NCBI RefSeq assembly: GCF_042643355.1
Contig: NZ_JBHRSS010000003.1
Location: 124,001 to 188,000 of the forward strand
DNA from: Salinisphaera aquimarina
Lineage (GTDB): Bacteria > Pseudomonadota > Gammaproteobacteria > Nevskiales > Salinisphaeraceae
DNA: 64,000 nt
Direction of reading: 5' to 3'
This document shows, in pieces, positions 8,457-16,613 of the stretch. Each line of letters starts with the position of its first letter. Within the stretch, counting starts at the first letter, position 1. Made by a program: the position numbers and the translations under genes. The notes beneath the pieces are model-generated. The model saw only the letters and a program-made list of their open reading frames with translations. It made no database searches and was not told the DNA's origin.

Positions 8457-9722
8457 GTGGGCCGCTATACCTTCATCACCATATTACTGATCGCCGCCAC
8501 GCTGCTCGCCGGCGGGCTGACGATTTTCGACTGGCTCCGACCGGGCGAGATCGAGGGACTGCCGATTCGCGAGGTCGCCGCTACCTTGCTGGCCGTGCTT
8601 GCTGCCTGGTTGGCCAGCCGCGCCATCGACCGCTTTGCGGACGGCCTCAACGAGGGTCGCTATGCCTGGCAACGGCGCCTTCGGCGCATGCTGCACGTCG
8701 AGGCCGAGGAGCGCTTCCGGGAAGCCGATCTGTTCGCTGCGCTCGTGCATCTGCTGATCTGGCTGTCGCTGCCGATGCTGCTGCTCCACATCTGGGGGCT
8801 GTCCAAGACCAGCTTCGATCTGCTCCAGCATTTTGCATGGACCGGATTCAAGATCGGCCAGCTGCAGATTGTGCCCGCGCAGGTCTTGCTCGGGGCGATG
8901 ATTCTGGTGATCGCCGCCGGGCTGATCCGCTGGGTCACCGCGCGTCTGGAAAACCAGTGGCTGGCACGCACGCCGCTCGAGAGCCATACCCGCGAGACGA
9001 TCGCCACGATCACGAGCTATGTGCTGTTCGTGATCGTGACCCTTGCCGTGCTCAGCTATGCGGGGCTGGATCTGTCCAAGCTGGCACTGATTGCCGGCGC
9101 GTTGTCGGTAGGCATCGGTTTTGGCCTGCAGAACATCGTCAACAATTTCGTCTCGGGCCTGATCCTGCTGTTCGAGCAGCCGATCCGGCGCGGCAACTAT
9201 GTGACCGTAGGCGAAACCGAAGGCTTCGTGCGGCGCGTGCGTATTCGCGGCACCGAGATCGAAACCCTGGAGCGCATCACCGTGATCGTGCCCAACTCGG
9301 AGCTGATCACCAATCACCTCAAGAACTGGAACCTGCGCGATCGCTACGGCCGCATTATCTGTACGGTCGGCATCGCCTACGGCAGCGACGTGCGGCGAGC
9401 CCAGGAACTGCTGATCGAGATTGCAAAAAATCACAACGAGGTGATCAGCGACGGCGTGGCCGGCGTGCCGCGACCGATGGCGTTGTTTCGCAACTTCGGC
9501 GACTCGACGCTGGATTTCGAGCTGCGCTGTTTCGTGCGCGATGTAACCCGACGCTATATCGTGATCTCGGACCTCAATTTCGCCATCGACGCCGCGTTCC
9601 GTGATAACGACATCACCATCGCGTTTCCGCAGATGGATGTCTGGCATCGCAGCGTACCGGAGCAGCCGCTGCGGATTGCCGCCAATACCGATAGCACAGA
9701 CGGGGGCGAAGAACCCGCCTGA
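8457..9722 (+). CDS. MscS-family mechanosensitive channel, long form
   Basis: The start is GTG at 8457, after GGGGAG at 8440-8445. The 421-residue protein has hydrophobic segments at about 4-25, 35-55, 85-105, 135-155, 180-200 and a TM3-like helix. It carries the MscS hallmark GIGFGLQNIVNNFVSGLILL (about 221-240), followed by the beta domain (FEQPIRRGNYVTVGETEGFV) and a C-terminal alpha-beta domain with the typical VGIAYGSDVRRAQELL. Extra N-terminal helices place it with MscM/YbdG-like members rather than minimal MscS. These channels release osmolytes on hypo-osmotic shock. A second, shorter MscS gene lies at 25962-26879. Confidence 0.92.
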   Translation: MGRYTFITILLIAATLLAGGLTIFDWLRPGEIEGLPIREVAATLLAVLAAWLASRAIDRFADGLNEGRYAWQRRLRRMLHVEAEERFREADLFAALVHLLIWLSLPMLLLHIWGLSKTSFDLLQHFAWTGFKIGQLQIVPAQVLLGAMILVIAAGLIRWVTARLENQWLARTPLESHTRETIATITSYVLFVIVTLAVLSYAGLDLSKLALIAGALSVGIGFGLQNIVNNFVSGLILLFEQPIRRGNYVTVGETEGFVRRVRIRGTEIETLERITVIVPNSELITNHLKNWNLRDRYGRIICTVGIAYGSDVRRAQELLIEIAKNHNEVISDGVAGVPRPMALFRNFGDSTLDFELRCFVRDVTRRYIVISDLNFAIDAAFRDNDITIAFPQMDVWHRSVPEQPLRIAANTDSTDGGEEPA

Positions 9723-9786
9723 GCGCTGCAGCCCGTCTGGAATTCGACCGGGCGCGGCGCATCAAAAGGTTGGCACGCCTGCCGGG

Positions 9787-11547
9787 TCAGTCCGTGCTGG
9801 CGCTCTCGCGCGGCGCATCGCCCGGCTCGCCCGCGCGCAGCCGCAGGATCACGTCGGCGATCAGGCGCTGGTCGTTGCGGCCGGCAAACACGCCGTCGAC
9901 GATTCGCTTTATCTCGGCGCGGTTCCTCGATCGGTTGGCCACGATCAGCGGAATATCCGAGTCGCGATGCGACGGGCTACCGTGCCAGGAATGATAGAGC
10001 GGCGCGAAATAATAGCGCTGCTCCGGGCTTTCGCGATCGCCGTTGTGGGCGACGAGAATGATGTCGCCGGCTCGATCCCCGTACGGTCCCACGGTGAGAT
10101 CGCGCATGCGCTGTGGCATATCGACATAGGTCGGGTGCGGATGCGCCTGCAGATAAGCCGCCAGCGGCTGCGTCTTGCCGTCGCCGACATAGACTTCGAA
10201 GACATCGCCTTCGGCTGCGTCCGACTCGCCGGTACGCACCAGGATCATGTCCAGCGTGCCGCGCATCTCGGGCACGAGCAGACCGTCGATATTATTGCGG
10301 TAGAACGCCTCGGCGGCGCTGTTGATATCTTCGCTACGCGCCGGCCGGGTCCAGTCGCAGGGTGTGTCGTGGGTCGCGCAGGTCGTGCGATCGGCGATGT
10401 AGACGTAAGCCATGGCGCCCTGATAAGCGAGCACCGAGTCGAAGAACACGTCGTCGTCGACGTCCAGTTCGAACGGCCGCAGGGTGAAGCCGGCCCCTTC
10501 GAGCACCTGCGCCGGCTCGCCCTTGCCGTCCGTGCTCAGCGAATGCGCGTCGTCGTGCTCGACGCCGGTATGGCCGTGGTCGGAGGTGAGTACTACATAG
10601 CGGTCGTCGAGCGCGCCCACATCGTCGAGGGTTTCTCGCAGTTCTTCCATCAAGGGTTCGAGCCCTTTCTCGAGATAGTCGCGGCGCGATGTGTCGGGGT
10701 CGGCGTCATGAATATGGGCGTAGTGGTCGAGCCCCGGCATGTAGATGGTGATCACGTCGGCTGGCGGCTCGTCCTCGAGCACTTCTTCCATGTTCTCGAT
10801 GACTTCCTCGTCGAGTTCGCGAAACAGCGACAGCGACTCCTTGCCTGTGAGCTGGCCGGCCACGTGCTCGGCGAACAGACTCTGGAACGCCTCCAGCATG
10901 GCGGTGCGATCGGTGAGGATCAGCCGATCCGCGCCGGCGTAGTACTGATGCATGCCGACCCAGACACGCACGCCCGGGTCGGTCTCGCGCATGCGCTCGT
11001 AGATCGTCGGCGCCTTTAGCAGAGCGTTGGCATAGCCATCGGTATAGGTCTTGAACACCGGGGTCGCATCGTGGATGGTCACCGGTACCGGCGCCGCGTA
11101 TTGACCGGTGTTGCGTACGAAATACTCGTTGCCTGCCACACCGCTCTCGGCGGGGTTTACGCCGGTCACCATCGTGGCCCAGGACACCGCCGTCGACGAC
11201 GGCAGCACACTGACCAGCGAGTCGCGGAAATAGGCGTGGGCGAAATCGTCTTCGCCCTGATCGCCAAGCAGCCGCGCCATTTCGGGCAGTTCCCCCGCCT
11301 CGAGCATGTCGTAGAGCAGGTGCCGATCGATACCGTCAATCGCGAGAATGAGCAACTTGGGGTTGTCCAGCGGTGCCGGCCGTTCATCCGGATCGGTCTC
11401 GCGCAGTTCGACCTGCTGGCCCGCAACCCAGAAATTCGCCGCCTGCCAGGCACAGCCAGACAACCCGGCGGCCATGATGGACAGCGACAACAGACGTAGA
11501 CAGACCCGCCGCGCGGACTTGGCCCGCGTTCTCGTATTCGACATCAA
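9787..11547 (-). CDS. Lipoprotein of the alkaline phosphatase/phosphodiesterase superfamily
   Basis: A 586-residue protein with an N-terminal lipoprotein signal (hydrophobic LLSLSIMAAG, lipobox LSGC, Cys32). The catalytic core follows the nucleotide pyrophosphatase/phosphodiesterase pattern: ILAIDGIDRHLL (Asp71 metal ligand), SSTAVSWATMVTGVNP (nucleophile Ser/Thr region, about 117-132), GLDHYAHIHD (metal ligands) and TSDHGHTGVEHDDAH (second metal pair). It is probably anchored in the outer membrane or periplasm and hydrolyses a phosphoester or nucleotide; the substrate is unknown. It stands alone, with a 430-bp gap upstream. Confidence 0.85.
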   Translation of the reverse strand: MMSNTRTRAKSARRVCLRLLSLSIMAAGLSGCAWQAANFWVAGQQVELRETDPDERPAPLDNPKLLILAIDGIDRHLLYDMLEAGELPEMARLLGDQGEDDFAHAYFRDSLVSVLPSSTAVSWATMVTGVNPAESGVAGNEYFVRNTGQYAAPVPVTIHDATPVFKTYTDGYANALLKAPTIYERMRETDPGVRVWVGMHQYYAGADRLILTDRTAMLEAFQSLFAEHVAGQLTGKESLSLFRELDEEVIENMEEVLEDEPPADVITIYMPGLDHYAHIHDADPDTSRRDYLEKGLEPLMEELRETLDDVGALDDRYVVLTSDHGHTGVEHDDAHSLSTDGKGEPAQVLEGAGFTLRPFELDVDDDVFFDSVLAYQGAMAYVYIADRTTCATHDTPCDWTRPARSEDINSAAEAFYRNNIDGLLVPEMRGTLDMILVRTGESDAAEGDVFEVYVGDGKTQPLAAYLQAHPHPTYVDMPQRMRDLTVGPYGDRAGDIILVAHNGDRESPEQRYYFAPLYHSWHGSPSHRDSDIPLIVANRSRNRAEIKRIVDGVFAGRNDQRLIADVILRLRAGEPGDAPRESASTD

Positions 11548-11976
11548 CGTTCAACCCCAGTTCGATAACAACATCGCCCGGTCGTGGTCAGGTACGGAAC
11601 GTGTCGTTTATTGATTTGTTTGCAGAATCTTAACAGCACCAACCTGAACCGCCGGCGAAGCGCCGATTTGCGCTCCGCTGGATTCAATAAGTGAAAAACA
11701 CGGGTAAAAGCGAGACCGGGCGCGATGCACCGCTGCACACAAGCCGATTCGCGGGGCGCACGCCATGACCATTGAAGCCATCGCCGCCACGACGGCGATC
11801 ACGGCCGTGCCGGGGTGCCGGCGTGCGCGAACGGACGTCGACATGATGACGCGCAAGAGCGCGGAGCTCTACGGCACCCGCGCCGCCGACATGAATTCGG
11901 CGCGGTCGAGCATCTGGATCATTCCGCTGTCGATCTTCTGGTAGCAGCGCGTCACTATAGCGGCCGACTCGGCGCG
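11548..11976. other. 429-bp intergenic region without a supported gene
   Basis: The region lies between the lipoprotein gene and the XRE gene, both on the minus strand. It contains the promoter area of the lipoprotein gene and a short GC hairpin (CGGCG-AAG-CGCCG, about 11651-11663). A rightward frame of 59 codons (11765-11944) and an 82-codon leftward frame exist, but neither has a convincing ribosome binding site or recognisable protein features. Nothing else is apparent. Confidence 0.4.
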
Positions 11977-12624
11977 TCAGCCCGGTGGGGCGTCCTGGTC
12001 CGTTTCGCCGGGTTGCGGCTCGCTGTTCGTCTTGAACTGGACCGCCATCTCGAGCGCGCTGCGACAGAACGCCATGGCGTGATCGAAATCGGCTTCCGAA
12101 AGCTGGCGCGCCGCATCGTTGCCCCGGTAGATATTCATCCATTTGCGGTCGCGTTCGATCATCGTCGGCAATCGGCCAATGCCCCAGTCCTCGAGCAAGG
12201 CCCACAGGCGCGGGTTGAAACCACGCACCAGACTGATCAGAAACGGAATCGGGTCATTGCGCGCGAGCAGCGACGTCAGCCGCAGAATCAGCTCGAACGA
12301 CACGGTCGCCGAGCCCTGCTCCATCGCCTTGAGCACGGTCTTGTCTTCCATGTCCAGCGCCGCGGCCAGGTCGTCGACCGACATGCCGGCGGCGGCCCGG
12401 GCATCCTGAATCGCGGCGCCCGCGCGCTGCATCCATGCCCGCTGCTCCGGCGAAAACAACCGTAGCTGCGCCTGGCTGAGGATGAAGGTGGTACCGATAC
12501 GAAGCGTCAGCCCGCCGGCACGCGTGGCGAGATTGGTCACCGCTGCTTTCGACAGATTGACGGTCAGATTGGTGACCTGACCGAACAGCCCGAAGCGTTC
12601 GCGCTTGCCGTCGTCTTTCGCCAT
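11977..12624 (-). CDS. XRE-type helix-turn-helix protein
   Basis: This 215-residue protein is translated from an ATG preceded by GAGAAGG. An N-terminal region (about 10-55) is followed by a helix-turn-helix of the lambda-repressor type at about 60-120 (IQDARAAAGMSVDDLAAALD, then MEDKTVLKAMEQGSATVSFE). A C-terminal domain of unknown class (about 120-200) contains an odd segment LPTMIERDRKWMNIYRGND. The resemblance is to helix-turn-helix proteins that sense an effector with the C-terminal half. The target is unknown. It is transcribed in the same direction as the lipoprotein gene but 429 bp away, so an operon is unlikely. Confidence 0.8.
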   Translation of the reverse strand: MAKDDGKRERFGLFGQVTNLTVNLSKAAVTNLATRAGGLTLRIGTTFILSQAQLRLFSPEQRAWMQRAGAAIQDARAAAGMSVDDLAAALDMEDKTVLKAMEQGSATVSFELILRLTSLLARNDPIPFLISLVRGFNPRLWALLEDWGIGRLPTMIERDRKWMNIYRGNDAARQLSEADFDHAMAFCRSALEMAVQFKTNSEPQPGETDQDAPPG

Positions 12625-12737
12625 GCCTTCTCACCCGCGCGGGCGCGCCGTGAAATCGTGCTCAGAGCATACGGGTTTTGATCAGCGCATGGGCGCGCGC
12701 CGCCGGTCATGCCGGGCGACGCGCGAATATCGGATCG

Positions 12738-13397
12738 CTATCCAGCCACCGCCGTGTTCGAGGCAATCTCACGGAATGCGTTCGCCAACGTTTGCGGATC
12801 CTGCGCGCCGGCCAGCAGATACTGGTTTTCGACCACGAAGGACGGCACCGACGACACGCCGGCACTGCGGTAGTAGGCAAGCTCCCGCTCCACTTCTTCC
12901 GCGTAGCGATCGGAGCCGAGAATGACGTCGACCTGTTCGCGGTCGAGATCGAGCGAGCCGGCGATCTGCTTGAGCAGGGCCGGATCGGTCGGGTTCTTGG
13001 CCTGCCCGAAGTAGGCATCGAACAGCGCCAGCTTGAAGCCGGTGTACTTGCCGTGTTCCTTGGCCCAGGCCAGCACGCGATGCACGTTGAAGGTGTTCCA
13101 GGACCGCCGATCGGTGGCATGGCTGAAATCCAGCCCCAGTTCCTGCGCCGTCTCCACGATCATCTGCTGATTGGCACGAATCTCGGCTTCGCTCTTGCCG
13201 TATTTGTGCATCAGATGCTCAAGAATCGGCGTGCCTTCGGGCGGCACGTCCGGATTGAGCAGAAACGCATGCCATTCGATCTCGACGTCGATTTCACCGT
13301 CGAGCAGTTCGATGGCCTGCTGCAGGCGCTTGTAGCCGATCGCACACCAGGGGCACACGACATCGGAGACGAGATCGATCTTGAGCGTATGGGTCAT
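12738..13397 (-). CDS. DsbA-family oxidoreductase, FrnE-like (cytoplasmic)
   Basis: The 219-residue product has the thioredoxin-like DsbA fold with active site CPWC at Cys15/Cys18 (KIDLVSDVVCPWCAIGYKRL). It also has the FrnE-type insertion (EIEWHAFLLNPDVPPEG) and the cis-proline segment SSVPSFVVENQYLLAGAQ near residue 190. No signal peptide is present, so it acts in the cytoplasm, consistent with FrnE proteins implicated in oxidative stress responses. The start is uncertain: ATG at 13397 fits the family, while ATG at 13418 would add seven residues and neither has a strong Shine-Dalgarno sequence. An inverted repeat lies just upstream. Confidence 0.88.
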   Translation of the reverse strand: MTHTLKIDLVSDVVCPWCAIGYKRLQQAIELLDGEIDVEIEWHAFLLNPDVPPEGTPILEHLMHKYGKSEAEIRANQQMIVETAQELGLDFSHATDRRSWNTFNVHRVLAWAKEHGKYTGFKLALFDAYFGQAKNPTDPALLKQIAGSLDLDREQVDVILGSDRYAEEVERELAYYRSAGVSSVPSFVVENQYLLAGAQDPQTLANAFREIASNTAVAG

Positions 13398-13829
13398 GGC
13401 GGTCGATTGATTGGGCATTGCATCAACAGTGGCGGCCGCGACCCACTGTTTCAACAGCGACCTCGCCAAGCCGCATCAGGACCGGGGCCTGGGCCTAGCT
13501 GTCGAGCTTGGAATAATGGGCGTTGAGCCGTTTTACGACCGCGTCTTAGAGATCGACGGCAGAAAAGCTGGCCGTGATATTTTCACCTACTGGAACGCGT
13601 CGGACTCGACCTTTGCCTTGAAAACCGGATCGATACCGATCAGCGCCTGCGCCATCGCGTAGAGCAGCCTTTATCGGGTCACACAAAAGGCTCACGTTGG
13701 CCGTGTCGCCACCGTGCAGTCTCGTACGTTCATTCGACCTATGCGCGCGAGTATCGGCGTATCTGGAAGTACCGGCTTACGCACCGACCGGCATCGACCA
13801 CAAGCTCGGGCGACACGGCCAGGCCGCGA
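13398..13829. other. 432-bp gap with an inverted repeat and a possible gene remnant
   Basis: Just upstream of the FrnE-like gene is an 8-bp inverted repeat AACAGTGG-N10-CCACTGTT (13425-13450), a possible operator or leader hairpin. Further along, the minus strand from 13655 to 13587 reads MAQALIGIDPVFKAKVESDA plus two residues and a stop. That composition resembles the C-terminus of a real protein, but an in-frame stop lies just before it, so it may be a decayed remnant. The rest shows no credible coding. Confidence 0.35.
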
Positions 13830-14387
13830 TCACCACATCAGATCGTCGGGTACCTGATAGGCGGCATAGGGGTCATCCGGATCCACGGCCTCGTCGGTCG
13901 CTTTACTCATCAGCCAGATCTGGTCGGGAATCATCGTCTGCAGACGCTCGGCCACCGCGCGGGGCACCAGCGATGCCACTTCGCGATGCCGAACCACGGC
14001 CAGACGCCCGTCGGCCAGATCGCGGCGCTGAGCGTCGCTGACTTCGATACGCCGGATCTTGGCGCCGATCGTATAGCTGTAGGCCACACCATCTTCACCC
14101 TTGGCGCCGGCCTTCACGCGATTGCGTTCGATGATCTGGCCCACTGACTGGTCGCGCTCGTGGGCCTCGCGCCTGGCTTTCTGTGACGCGTTGAGCTGCC
14201 GGTCACGCTCGCGCTTGGCGGCCTCGGCCCGAGCCACCTCGTCGGCCAGTGCCTGTTTTTCCGCCGGCGTCTTACCCTCACGGCGTGCGGCCTGGTCGCG
14301 CTTGACCTTTTCGCGTTTGGCTTTTTTCGCCTGCTTGGGCTTGGCAACGCCGCTGGCCAGCAGTTGTTCCTGGAGTGATTTGGACAT
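13830..14387 (-). CDS. DUF2058 protein (YaiL-like)
   Basis: The 185-residue protein begins MSKSLQEQLLASGVAKPKQA, the conserved DUF2058 N-terminus. A long, highly charged Lys/Arg/Glu-rich helical segment follows (about 18-90) and then a compact C-terminal domain (about 95-175: VAYSYTIGAKIRRIEVSDAQ, RLAVVRHREVASLVPR, LQTMIPDQIWLM). E. coli YaiL has the same layout. The family is widespread in gammaproteobacteria and is often described as nucleoprotein-related, without firm function. It is a single-gene unit here. Confidence 0.88.
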   Translation of the reverse strand: MSKSLQEQLLASGVAKPKQAKKAKREKVKRDQAARREGKTPAEKQALADEVARAEAAKRERDRQLNASQKARREAHERDQSVGQIIERNRVKAGAKGEDGVAYSYTIGAKIRRIEVSDAQRRDLADGRLAVVRHREVASLVPRAVAERLQTMIPDQIWLMSKATDEAVDPDDPYAAYQVPDDLMW

Positions 14388-14477
14388 CGAAATTAGAGCG
14401 TATTTGGATTGTATGGGCCTGAGCCCGATTTCAGGGTGCCAGTTTGGCAGGAATTACCGATACAAGGGCAGCGATGT

Positions 14478-15872
14478 TCAAAGCGTACGCCAGGGCGCCG
14501 GATCCGGCCGTAACAGCACCGCGCGAATATGGTCGAGGGCCTGCGTCAGCGCGGCAAGGTCGCGGGCCGCGCTCAGGCATACGCGCACGGCCTGCGGCGC
14601 CGGCTCGCTGCCCACGCAGAAGGCCTCGGCCGCAGTCACGCGCACGCCCAGTTGCTCAAGCTGATCCACGATCGGCGCCGCGCGCAATCCGCTGGGCAAC
14701 GGCAGCCATATGAAGAAGCCTCCGGGCCGCGCGACGAAATCGACGTCGTGCAGCCGTTCGGCGGCCAGCGCCTGGCGCCGCCCCAGCTCGGCATCCTGCC
14801 AGGCCAGCAGCCGATCGGCGTCACCGTTGGCGATCCATTCGCAGACCAGGCTCGCCATCAACGGCGGCGGCATCCAGCTCTGGGCCCGGATCGCGGCACG
14901 CACGCGCGCGCCCAGCGATTCGGGTACGCGCATCACCCCGGTGCGCAGCCCGCCGGCCAGTATCTTGGACACTGAAAACAGATAGACCGTGCGTTCCGGC
15001 GCCAGCTGATACAGCGGCGTGCCCCGCTGTGGCGCCGGCAGATGCATGACGCCGTCCTCGATCAGCCAGAAGTCGCGTGCCCGGGCCAGCGCTACGAGGG
15101 CGACACGCCGCTCTTCGCTGAGCCGTGTGGTGGTCGGATTGTGATGATCGGGCATCAGATACAACGCCCGAAACGGCTGACGATCGTAACGGCGCGCCAG
15201 CGCCTCGATGTCGACGCCGTGCGCGTCGAACGGCACCGAAACCGTCCGCAACGCCAGCTGCTGTGCAGCGCTGATCAGGCCCGGATAACTCAGGGTTTCG
15301 GCGGCCAGCCGCGCATTCGGCCCGCACAAGGCGGACAGCGTGAGATAGATGCCGTGCATGCCGCCCTGATTGACCACGAGTTCCGATGCCGGCATCGGCA
15401 GGCCGAGCTTGGCCAGCCATGCCGCGAGACATTCACGATGCGCGGCCAGACCATCCTCGGGCTGATAGGCTACCGCATGCGCGAGCATGCGCTCGTCATC
15501 ATGCACGGCCGCGATCGCGCGCTTGAGCCCCGCCGTGCGGCCCGGATACGGCGGCGGCAGCGACAGACTCAGGTCCACCAGACCGGGCGTCTCCGACGCC
15601 TGCTGTACATGAGTGAACGCCGCCGACCCGCCACTGGCGCGCACGAATGTGCCGCTGCCGACCCGCGCCTCGACGAGACCGCGCCGTTCGGCTTCGCTGT
15701 AGGCACGGGTAATGGTTCCCGTGGTCACGCCGAGCGCGTAGGCCAGCCGCCGCTGGGGCGTGAGCTTCTCGCCGGCGGCCAGCTCACCGCTGCCGACGGC
15801 GGCCTCGATCGCGTCCGCCAGCTGGCGATAGCGCGAACCCGAGCCGGATAGCGTGGGCACCCACATTGTCAT
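14478..15872 (-). CDS. MocR-family regulator (GntR HTH plus aminotransferase-like domain)
   Basis: This is a 464-residue protein. Residues about 10-78 form a GntR winged HTH (YRQLADAIEAAVGSGELAAG, AYALGVTTGTITRAYSEAER). Residues about 100-455 form a fold-type I PLP domain, with the asparagine-containing PDHHNPTTTRLS (Asn245), IEDGVMH and the Schiff-base lysine in SVSKILAGGLRTG (Lys303). MocR regulators use PLP or an amino compound as effector. The gene is divergent from a LysE/RhtB exporter, so it probably controls amino acid efflux, an arrangement common for this family. The start codon overlaps an inverted repeat that may be its own operator. Confidence 0.92.
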   Translation of the reverse strand: MTMWVPTLSGSGSRYRQLADAIEAAVGSGELAAGEKLTPQRRLAYALGVTTGTITRAYSEAERRGLVEARVGSGTFVRASGGSAAFTHVQQASETPGLVDLSLSLPPPYPGRTAGLKRAIAAVHDDERMLAHAVAYQPEDGLAAHRECLAAWLAKLGLPMPASELVVNQGGMHGIYLTLSALCGPNARLAAETLSYPGLISAAQQLALRTVSVPFDAHGVDIEALARRYDRQPFRALYLMPDHHNPTTTRLSEERRVALVALARARDFWLIEDGVMHLPAPQRGTPLYQLAPERTVYLFSVSKILAGGLRTGVMRVPESLGARVRAAIRAQSWMPPPLMASLVCEWIANGDADRLLAWQDAELGRRQALAAERLHDVDFVARPGGFFIWLPLPSGLRAAPIVDQLEQLGVRVTAAEAFCVGSEPAPQAVRVCLSAARDLAALTQALDHIRAVLLRPDPAPWRTL

Positions 15873-15957
15873 GGTGACAATAAATTCTTTGACAGCTTGA
15901 ACCGCATAGTAGAGCCTCGAATTGTCTCTATCGAATCTAGATTATTTTACAATTGTA
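15865..15957. promoter_or_regulatory. Operator candidates between the MocR and LysE genes
   Basis: The AT-rich divergent region contains ATTGTCA-TGG-TGACAAT at 15865-15881, a perfect 7-bp inverted repeat covering the MocR start codon. The half-site recurs as AATTGTC at about 15920, and a perfect palindrome TACAATTGTA lies at 15948-15957, 31 bp before the exporter's start. Shared half-site ATTGT elements in both parts suggest one regulator acting on both genes, as expected for MocR autoregulation and target control. Promoter elements themselves are not certain. Confidence 0.45.
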
Positions 15958-15988
15958 CCCATACATTCAGGATTTTGGGAATACGCCG

Positions 15989-16591
15989 ATGATGTCCGCA
16001 AGCTGGTTGTTCTCCGTGATGCTGTTTGCGATCTCGATGAGCGCGACGCCGGGGCCCAACAACGTCATGCTCACCGCCTCGGGCGCACTTTATGGTTACC
16101 GGCGCACCCTGCCGCATATCATCGGCATCATGCTCGGCTGCCTGGTGCTGTTCATGGCCATAGCACTGGGCCTGGGCCTCGTATTCGAGCGCTTTCCGAT
16201 CGTGCAGCAGGTGCTGCGCGTGGTCGGCGCGCTCTATCTGCTGTTTCTGGCCTGGAAGATCGCCTCCGCGCCGCCGCCCGCGGTCGCCCACGACGGCGAT
16301 TCGAGGCCGCTCACCCTGTGGCAGGCGGCACTGTTCCAGTTCGCCAACCCCAAGGCCTGGGTCATGGGACTGACGCTGATGGCGAGTTTTCTGCCGCAAC
16401 ACGGGCCGCTCTGGCTCAACGCGTTTGCGCTGGCCGTGCTCATGGAACTGATCGCCTTTCCCTGTATCTCGTTCTGGGCCGGCTTCGGTATCGCCATTTC
16501 CAGACGCCTGACCACCGCCCGCTCGTGGCGCATCTTCAACGGCGTGATGGGCGCGATGACCGCGGCCTGCGTGGGCTTCATCCTCTACTGA
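15989..16591 (+). CDS. LysE/RhtB-family amino acid exporter
   Basis: The 200-residue membrane protein starts at ATG 15989 with GGGA 8 bp upstream. It begins with a membrane helix and the family signature SMSATPGPNNVMLTASGALY (about 15-34), followed by five or six hydrophobic helices (about 40-65, 70-90, 110-135, 145-170, 180-200) and a central QFANPKAWVMGL motif. LysE/RhtB exporters remove basic or neutral amino acids by proton exchange. The divergent MocR gene is the likely regulator. The substrate cannot be inferred. Confidence 0.9.
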   Translation: MMSASWLFSVMLFAISMSATPGPNNVMLTASGALYGYRRTLPHIIGIMLGCLVLFMAIALGLGLVFERFPIVQQVLRVVGALYLLFLAWKIASAPPPAVAHDGDSRPLTLWQAALFQFANPKAWVMGLTLMASFLPQHGPLWLNAFALAVLMELIAFPCISFWAGFGIAISRRLTTARSWRIFNGVMGAMTAACVGFILY

Positions 16592-16613
16592 TTCCGACGC
16601 ACAGCCGCCGCGT

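Noticed and set aside
8484..9647. A 387-codon leftward frame opposite the long MscS gene
   Set aside because: Antisense shadow with His/Gln/Arg-rich composition; MscS motifs on the other strand are decisive.
9601..11019. A 472-codon rightward frame opposite the lipoprotein phosphodiesterase
   Set aside because: Antisense shadow; the lipoprotein frame carries the signal, lipobox and metal motifs.
11765..11944. 59-codon rightward frame in an intergenic gap
   Set aside because: Starts with ATG but lacks a clear ribosome binding site and any known feature; kept only as a mention under the gap entry.
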